A program made the position numbers and the translations under genes. Shown piece after piece: positions 59,518-64,000 of a DNA stretch of 64,000 bases. The DNA lies in the NCBI GenBank assembly GCA_030760725.1, contig JASWHV010000017.1, forward strand, positions 6,054,959-6,118,958, written 5' to 3'. Every line of letters begins with the position of its first letter. Position 1 is the stretch's first letter. The DNA comes from Neostapfia colusana (taxonomy: Eukaryota > Streptophyta > Magnoliopsida > Poales > Poaceae). Below the pieces are notes generated by a model. It was not told the origin of the DNA, searched no databases, and saw only the letters and a program-made list of their open reading frames with translations.

Positions 59518-62500
59518 ATGGCCGCCCTGGCTTCTCTCTACCACCCCTTATCCGCCGCCTCTCTCCCGCGCGCCGCGACATGGAGCAGTGGCCATTGCTG
59601 CGGCTGCGGGGTCCCTTGCTGCCTGGGTTACGCGAGGCTGCGATCGCGGTGGAGGAACCCGGTTCGCGCCAAGATCGACGAGGTGGATAAGGACAAGGGC
59701 GCCCGTCTGGTGTTCCGCCCTCCGGACCGCAGGAAGCTGCGCCTGCGCCTACTGTGGTGGTGGCTCCGGAGGCTCTCTCCGCGGGACCTTGCTGCCGACG
59801 CCGGGGCTGCGCTGCGCCGAGCCGTCCGCCGCGTGTCCCCCGCGGCCGCGGTCCCCGTCCTCCTGGCCGTCCTCCTCGCCGCCGCGCGGCTCGCGCTGCC
59901 CAAGAACGCGGCCCGGGAGGTGGCTTACTCGGACCTCGTGGCGGGGCTCCGCGAGGGCGCCGTCTCAGCCGTCGCGTTCGAGGAGGACTCGCGCCGCATC
60001 TACTTCAGCAAGAAGGCCGGGGACGACGACGGGTCCGACGCCAGCGATGCCGGGGAGCGCGCGGGCGCCGCGACGAAATGGCCATACTACGCGCGGAGGG
60101 TGCCGCACGACGAGGGGTTCCTTCTGGGGCTTATGCGCGAGGGTGGAGTGGACTACCGGTCGTCGCCGCGCCCGGCGGGGAGGTTGCTGGTGGACATGCT
60201 GAGCACGCTGCTCACGCTCTGGGTCTCGCTGCTGCCGATGATGTGGTTCATACAAAGGCAGATGTCGGCTGGGGGTGGGGCAGAGAAGAGGCGCAGGCCG
60301 AGGAAGCAGAGAGTGTTGTTTGACGATGTCCAGGGTGTTGATGAAGCGAAGGAGGAGCTTGTCGAGGTGAACAGTGCTTTTGTATAACTTACTCATGATT
60401 GTTTTGTGTGATTCCTGTTGAAAGTGGGAACACAATAATCATAGGCAATGGACATAGGTGGTACACCCACATTGACATCAAATGGCACTTAACATTTATT
60501 CATGTTCATACATCACAACTATGTTAACAGGTGATTCCATTGAAGATGGGGGTGCCAAGTTTTATATTGCCTTTATTTACTCTTGCATCATGCATGAAAC
60601 TGCTATTGTATTGTATGACTTCTACCGTATGCAATCATAGGCAGTTTCACATCTGTTAGAACCCTCTAGTAGCCTAGGTCACTCATAATGACATACTAAT
60701 GTAAACTAAGGTGCTTCATTTACCATCTAGCCCAGTGGTTAAGCTTGATATATTTTTTTCTCATTTTAGAAAGAACTTCACAAGTGGTATAATTGTTGCC
60801 TTTTGACCATGAGGTCATGGGTTCAAGTTCTGGAAAGAGCCTCTTGCAGAAATGCAGGGAAAGGTTGTGTACAAAAGATCCAAATAGGTCAGACCCTTCC
60901 CCGGACCCTGCGCAAGCAGGAGCTACATGCATCGGGCTGCCCTTTCTCATTTTATTAGAAAGAACTTTACAAGTGGGGAACATTAGAATAAGATTATTTT
61001 AAGTTTCACAGAGGAAAGTTGAGCTTATTGCTTTGTAGTTGCTTGCTTTGATGATGGAGCCCTTCTAGCAAATCATGTCTTTTTGCCTCATTCTTGTTTT
61101 GCAAATCTTCACTGAAGAAAATGTGGAGTGTTTCAAAAATGAAGACATGTTAGGTCCTGGCAGTCAGAGACAATAGGACATGTATATAGGCTGTTAAATG
61201 GTTAATTTGTTGGGCTCAAATAATGTTCTTTAGTAAGTATTGAGTGCTGGTTTTTAAATTTTGACTAGGACTTGAATTGAATATTGTTCTTCTCTATCCC
61301 CTTCTAGAATCAGTTTTCTGTTATTTTGATTGAATCTGGACAGTATCTTTAGCAACTCTAGTAAGACGTGACTATTTCTGTGATGTAGATTGTGAGCTGT
61401 TTGCATGGTTCACTGAACTACAAGAAGCTTGGAGCAAAATTGCCCAGGGGTGTTCTGCTTGTTGGCCCTCCAGGAACCGGGAAGACTCTGCTGGCAAGGG
61501 CAGTTGCAGGAGAGGCTGGAATTCCATTTTTCTCCGTTTCAGCCAGTGAGTTTGTTGAAGTTTTTGTTGGAAGAGGTGCAGCACGGGTCAGGGATTTGTT
61601 CAAGGAGGCCAAACAAGCTGCTCCGTCAATCATTTTTATTGATGAACTTGATGCTGTGGGTGGAAGTCGAGGTAGAAGTTTTAATGACGAGAGAGACCAA
61701 ACTCTAAATCAGGTATGGTTTTTGGCACTCTGATGATATTTCATATACTCTTTATCTTATCATATTACTGAATCAAGGTTTCCTGATTTTCCCTATCAAC
61801 AGCTGCTCACTGAAATGGATGGATTTGACTCAGACATGAAAGTTATCGTCATGGCTGCTACTAACAGACCAAAAGCACTGGATGCTGCTCTTTGTCGGCC
61901 TGGTCGCTTCTCCAGAAAGGTTGTTGTTGGTGTGCCCGATTTGGAGGGCCGCAAAAAAATTTTGGCTGTTCATCTAAGGGAGATTCCTTTGGAAGAGGAC
62001 CCTGAAATAATTAGCAATCTGGTTGCTATTGTAACTCCAGGATTGGTTGGCGCAGATCTAGCAAATATTGTTAACGAGGCTGCCCTACTAGCTGCACGAA
62101 GAGGTGAGTTGCAATCATTTTATGTCAAATGCAGAAAGGTAAAGCACATGTCAAATTTTCCACATATTCAGATATGATGTTAATGCAAATGTTTTTTAAA
62201 CTCAATGGTGTTTTGAGTTGTGAGATTTAAAACTCGGATTTTTGGTGCATTATTAAAACTTGTTATTGTGATATTTTTTAACCATACTGCTATTAATCTT
62301 TACAGAATAGTCATAATTCAACTTGCTTTTCCACATGCAACTTTTGTGGTTCAGAAGGAGGATTCCTTTTTAAGGGTGGCTGAATCCCAATTAAAAGAAT
62401 GTTAAGGGAATTATAGTAAATATTATGATATGGAACTTCTTGGTGTTTGATTTGTCCAGGTGCAAATACTGTGGCTCGGGAGGATATTATGGATGCAATT

Positions 62501-62656
62501 GAAAGGGAGAAATATGGGGTCAATGGTAGGCAACAAAATGATGATTCTGAAAGGCAAGGCCTCACCAAGTTATTTCCATGGCTACCTAAACCTGGAAGTA
62601 AACTATCAAGCCCTGATGATTTTGGAGGATTGATGGGTTATCATACATTAAGCTGA
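59518..62656 (+). CDS. FTSHI3: FtsH-like AAA protein without protease domain (FTSHI3-like), 556 aa
   Basis: Four exons, 59518-60366, 61389-61712, 61803-62103 and 62460-62656, sum to 1671 nt. The Ala/Ser/Arg-rich N terminus suits a chloroplast transit peptide. Hydrophobic segments at about 111-127 and 225-245 match the two FtsH membrane spans, with the small FtsH extracellular-type domain between them. The AAA module has Walker A GPPGTGKT (309-316), pore motif FVEVFVGRG, Walker B IIFIDELDA (364-372) and the arginine-finger region RPGRF. After the AAA lid (ANTVAREDIMDAIEREK) the protein ends within about 45 residues at MGYHTLS, so the HEXXH zinc-protease domain is absent. Plants have a set of protease-inactive FtsHi proteins in the chloroplast envelope; this layout fits FTSHI3 best by memory of that family. 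Start: the ATG at 59518 opens MAALASLYHP; no better upstream ATG is in frame. A SINE lies in intron 1. Confidence 0.88.
60788..60954 (+). mobile_element. Au-like SINE in intron 1 of the FtsH-like gene
   Basis: A tRNA-derived part carries a B-box-like GGGTTCAAGTTC, followed by the Au signature ACCCTTCCCCGGACCCTGCG, then CAAGCAGGAGCT and GGGCTGCCC. It is flanked by 22-bp direct repeats at 60766-60787 and 60955-60976 that differ at one base, best read as the target duplication. Confidence 0.75.
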
Positions 62657-64000
62657 GTCTTTTCAAGGTATTTGTTCACATTTTCTTTCTGTTCGAACAC
62701 ATTCATATTTTCTTTTGTCCATCGAAATGTCTCTCTCCAAACTGATCAATTTGGGTTTTCTTGACACACACATACTGATTTGATCAACTCCGCTCACTCT
62801 TTATTAGGAGTGAAGTATGTCTGATTGTTGTGGACAGCTGGACACTTTCATTGTCAAGACATACGATACAGGCACATTAAAAACGGGACAGTCCCAAGCT
62901 AGCAGTCCAGTTGATCAAGCGTTTGCAGAATACTAGATGAGGATTAGTTTGTTAATTGTTTTGGGAGTACAATTAGTCAATCTAGATTGTATAGATAGCT
63001 GGAGTTTGTTAAGGTTGGTTAGCATTGAGTGTTAGGTGTTGCCTGTATAATGCCAGCCACATCATTGATTCGATCAAGCAGAGGTCAATTAGTCTGAACT
63101 CAAAGTTTCAAAGGGAGGACGAGTCAGCTTTTACCCTTTGCCTATCCCTTCCTAAACCCTAGCCATATCAGTTATTACTGATGTTCCTTCCTTGAGAGTC
63201 CAGAACAGAGAGCATCACTGCTTTCAAAAGAAAAATACATTTAGTGAATAGGTCTAAACTGTATTCACCATTAGTTTGACAAAGCGAACATAGAATTATT
63301 GGGATTTTGACTTACCTTTTGGTGGCAAGGCCGCACCATTTCTGCAGCTTTTCCTTAATAGATGCTTTATACGGACTAACTGAAGTTTGTAAGATTGATT
63401 ACCTTTGCTCGACGTCAGTTTTTAGGTCCTCTGATTGGTATGTAAATTGTGTTAATGATGTAGTAAATTTGAACACATAAAGGTCAGAAACTCCATATCT
63501 CTATTTGAAAAAAAAAAGAGCACAGTTGCTGGGACTAGGAATGTCCCGCAGGTTTCCAGGTGTAGCCATATTCTGGCCGGTATCAAGTCCACACTGCATA
63601 GTTTAGGTACCACCTAGGTGATAGGGAACTGAAATTGTAGTATATTCCTAACCTTCCTCCAACAGACAGAGACTGAGAGGAGGTAATGATCGTTGGAATG
63701 AATTGACAGCAAATCATCCACCTGTTCCCCATGTTAATTATACTTACTGTTGCTTAGAGATGGACTGTACACTATGTAAGTCATGTAATAGCTGCCCGCC
63801 CTGACTCTCTCACAAAGGTTTAAACTTAATTCTGAAGGTTTATGCATCATTACAACGTTTGGGAACAGTTTTATGCCGTTCTGCACATGCTACCTTTTGC
63901 TATCTGCATACGCACTACAGCTGATCATAATCTTTTGTCTACTCAAAGGTCCTTATTTGGTCTTTTCCTTCTATTTTGCATAACTGAGAAAGAATATATA
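62657..64000. other. Downstream region of the FtsH-like gene, no further gene recognised
   Basis: AT-rich sequence containing the 3' UTR of the FtsH-like gene and intergenic sequence. No frame of useful length is present on either strand. Confidence 0.5.

Noticed and set aside
60720..60850. Possible tRNA gene (B-box-like GGGTTCAAGTTC)
   Set aside because: No cloverleaf can be formed; it belongs to a tRNA-derived SINE with a flanking duplication.
1..64000. CRISPR arrays, bacterial operons or phage features
   Set aside because: The window is plant nuclear DNA with spliced genes; repeats seen are transposons and microsatellites.

Overview
This is a gene-rich stretch of a plant nuclear genome, almost certainly a grass (Poaceae). 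The evidence is the many short GT-AG exons, the Au-like SINEs, the hAT- and Stowaway-type MITEs, one Tekay/Del-type chromovirus with very long LTRs, and the GC-rich 5' exons next to AT-rich introns. I cannot name the species from the sequence alone.

Layout. (1) 1540-9316, minus strand: a complete 22-exon gene for the FUSED-family kinase TWO-IN-ONE (TIO, 1349 aa), with a hAT-type MITE in one intron; a related element lies upstream at 10368-10813. (2) 13510-25695: one intact-ended LTR retrotransposon (TSD TCAAT, LTRs of about 3.6 kb, gag-pol broken by two stops and a frameshift). Each LTR carries its own TATA box and three splice-bounded segments that join in frame into an 80-codon reading frame ending in a stop. 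This is the least expected structure in the window. (3) 31976-36393, plus: a 525-aa protein resembling plant 'gar2-related' proteins. (4) 37366-37947, minus: a 126-aa secreted precursor with a C-terminal RGF/GOLVEN/CLEL peptide motif. (5) 40296-47372, plus: a complete 19-exon TEX10/IPI1 homologue (895 aa). (6) 48986-51324 and 55548-58833, minus: tandem ten-exon agmatine deiminase (AIH) genes, separated by an old LTR-like fragment, a decayed LINE and a remnant of a third AIH copy. (7) 59518-62656, plus: an FtsH-like AAA protein of 556 aa without the zinc-protease domain (FTSHI3-like), head to head with the second AIH gene.

The genes do not form a pathway; they are ordinary neighbours. TIO acts in cytokinesis, TEX10/IPI1 in 60S ribosome biogenesis, AIH in polyamine synthesis from arginine, the FtsH-like protein probably in the chloroplast, and the small peptide probably in growth signalling. 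All exon models were built by eye from reading frame and splice-site agreement. In the six gene models with function calls the exon lengths add up to an uninterrupted frame. No transcript or database evidence was available.
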